The notes under the pieces were generated by a model. It searched no databases and was not told the DNA's origin. It worked only from the letters and a program-made list of their open reading frames with translations. Below, piece after piece: positions 63,269 through 64,000 of a stretch of DNA of 64,000 nt. Source of the stretch: Vitis vinifera. Taxonomy: Eukaryota > Streptophyta > Magnoliopsida > Vitales > Vitaceae. Position 1 is the first letter of the stretch. The number at the start of each line of letters is the position of its first letter. The stretch covers positions 16,651,001 through 16,715,000 of the forward strand of contig NC_081812.1 in the NCBI RefSeq assembly GCF_030704535.1. The letters run 5' to 3'. The position numbers and the translations under genes were made by a program.

Positions 63269-64000
63269 GTAATGAAACAGAAACCCTCTTATGAAGCCAT
63301 AATTCACTTTGAACTTGTTTAACACCTCTTGAAAAATCCTACAATGTAACAATAGTTCATATGGAGTTTTTGTTTTTTCTTATGCTTAATCTTGTAACGA
63401 GTGTTAGCAATTGTGCTCCGACAAAGTATGTGAGCTTGCTAATGAGCTGCTTTGTTCTTAAAGATGAGCATGCGTGGGTTGAAGAACATTTAAAATCTAA
63501 TCTTAGAGTCAGATGGGCATGATGGTTGGTGCCTTGGGCAATTCAACCCAGCACAAGCCTGGTGCTTGCATGCAGACCCTCAGGCACACGTATGTCTGTT
63601 TCTATGTGCTTTGCCCATTGATGGACTTAATGGGAATATTGGGAACTAGTGATATGTCTTGCTTTAATGGGGGTTATTACTAAGTTTAAATTATGAACAT
63701 ACACTATAGAATCTGGTTTAAAGCTAGGATAGGTTGAGATTGAATATATAACATTCAACTTTAGAGTGGATTAGGAAGATAGGAGTCTTGTGGATCAATT
63801 ATCTTGAGTTTGAGACTGGGAAGATTTTGCCAACAGATGAAGAAAATGTATCAAGTTTGGAAGAAAATTTAGAAGATGGTTATTAAGCCATCTACACTTT
63901 ATGCTAGGGAATTTCGGCTTTATTAGTAAGGCCTAAGGATTGGCATGTTTCAAAATAATCCTTGCACACAAACATATCAATGAAAAGTTCTGCTACAATT
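63269..64000 (+). other. Start of PAS1 intron 13
   Basis: After the AAG|GTAATG donor no sequence resembling the next PAS1 coding segment (linker to the TPR domain) appears before the window ends, so this is taken as intron. No other signal seen. Confidence 0.6.

Overview
The window is nuclear DNA of a flowering plant. It has AT-rich spacers, spliced genes with GT-AG introns, tau-class glutathione S-transferases, a chromodomain Ty3/gypsy retrotransposon and MULE-type DNA transposons. From memory of family sequences I suspect a woody dicot such as grapevine (Vitis), but nothing here proves the species.

Layout. Positions 1-19 kb hold a decaying tandem array of tau GST genes. There are two intact two-exon copies (3016-3805 and 13223-13967) and at least three broken ones (14841-15130, 15557-16670, 18262-18722), and the promoters, 3' flanks and spacers are duplicated along with the genes. 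Mobile DNA has invaded the array. A 2.6 kb TIR element with a 9-bp target duplication sits just upstream of the first GST (205-2843) and contains a 318-bp foldback. A second, 1.7 kb, element has the same terminal motif and also a 9-bp duplication (5692-7416). A 3.0 kb solo LTR (9163-12168) has its paralogous empty site still visible near 17690. At 20199-21035 (minus) there is an intact four-exon universal stress protein gene. Positions 21-32 kb are mostly AT-rich spacer with a third MULE-like element (29378-30709).

Positions 32199-39745 are a complete, young Ty3/gypsy chromovirus with a 5-bp TSD, nearly identical LTRs, a tRNA-Met type primer-binding site and all gag-pol domains. It is disabled by one frameshift and three nonsense codons. 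Its LTRs carry GC-rich minisatellites whose copy number differs between the two ends.

Positions 42543-44417 hold a five-exon plant gene of unknown function (409 aa). From 48942 to beyond the window end lies the 5' part of the PASTICCINO1 (PAS1) FKBP-like immunophilin gene. Thirteen exons are visible, encoding the first 387 residues and all three FKBP-like domains; the TPR part lies outside. Its intron 10 is 6.8 kb and packed with LINE and gypsy remains.

The genes do not form a pathway. From memory, the order USP - unknown gene - PAS1 matches Arabidopsis At3g53990-At3g54000-At3g54010, so this part looks like conserved microsynteny, while the GST array and transposons are lineage-specific. I saw no wholly new system. 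The most unusual items are the clustered replacements in the second GST active site, the MULE against the GST promoter, the foldback, the retrotransposon LTR minisatellites with a tRNA B-box-like motif, and a probable GC-AG intron and G-quadruplex tract in PAS1.
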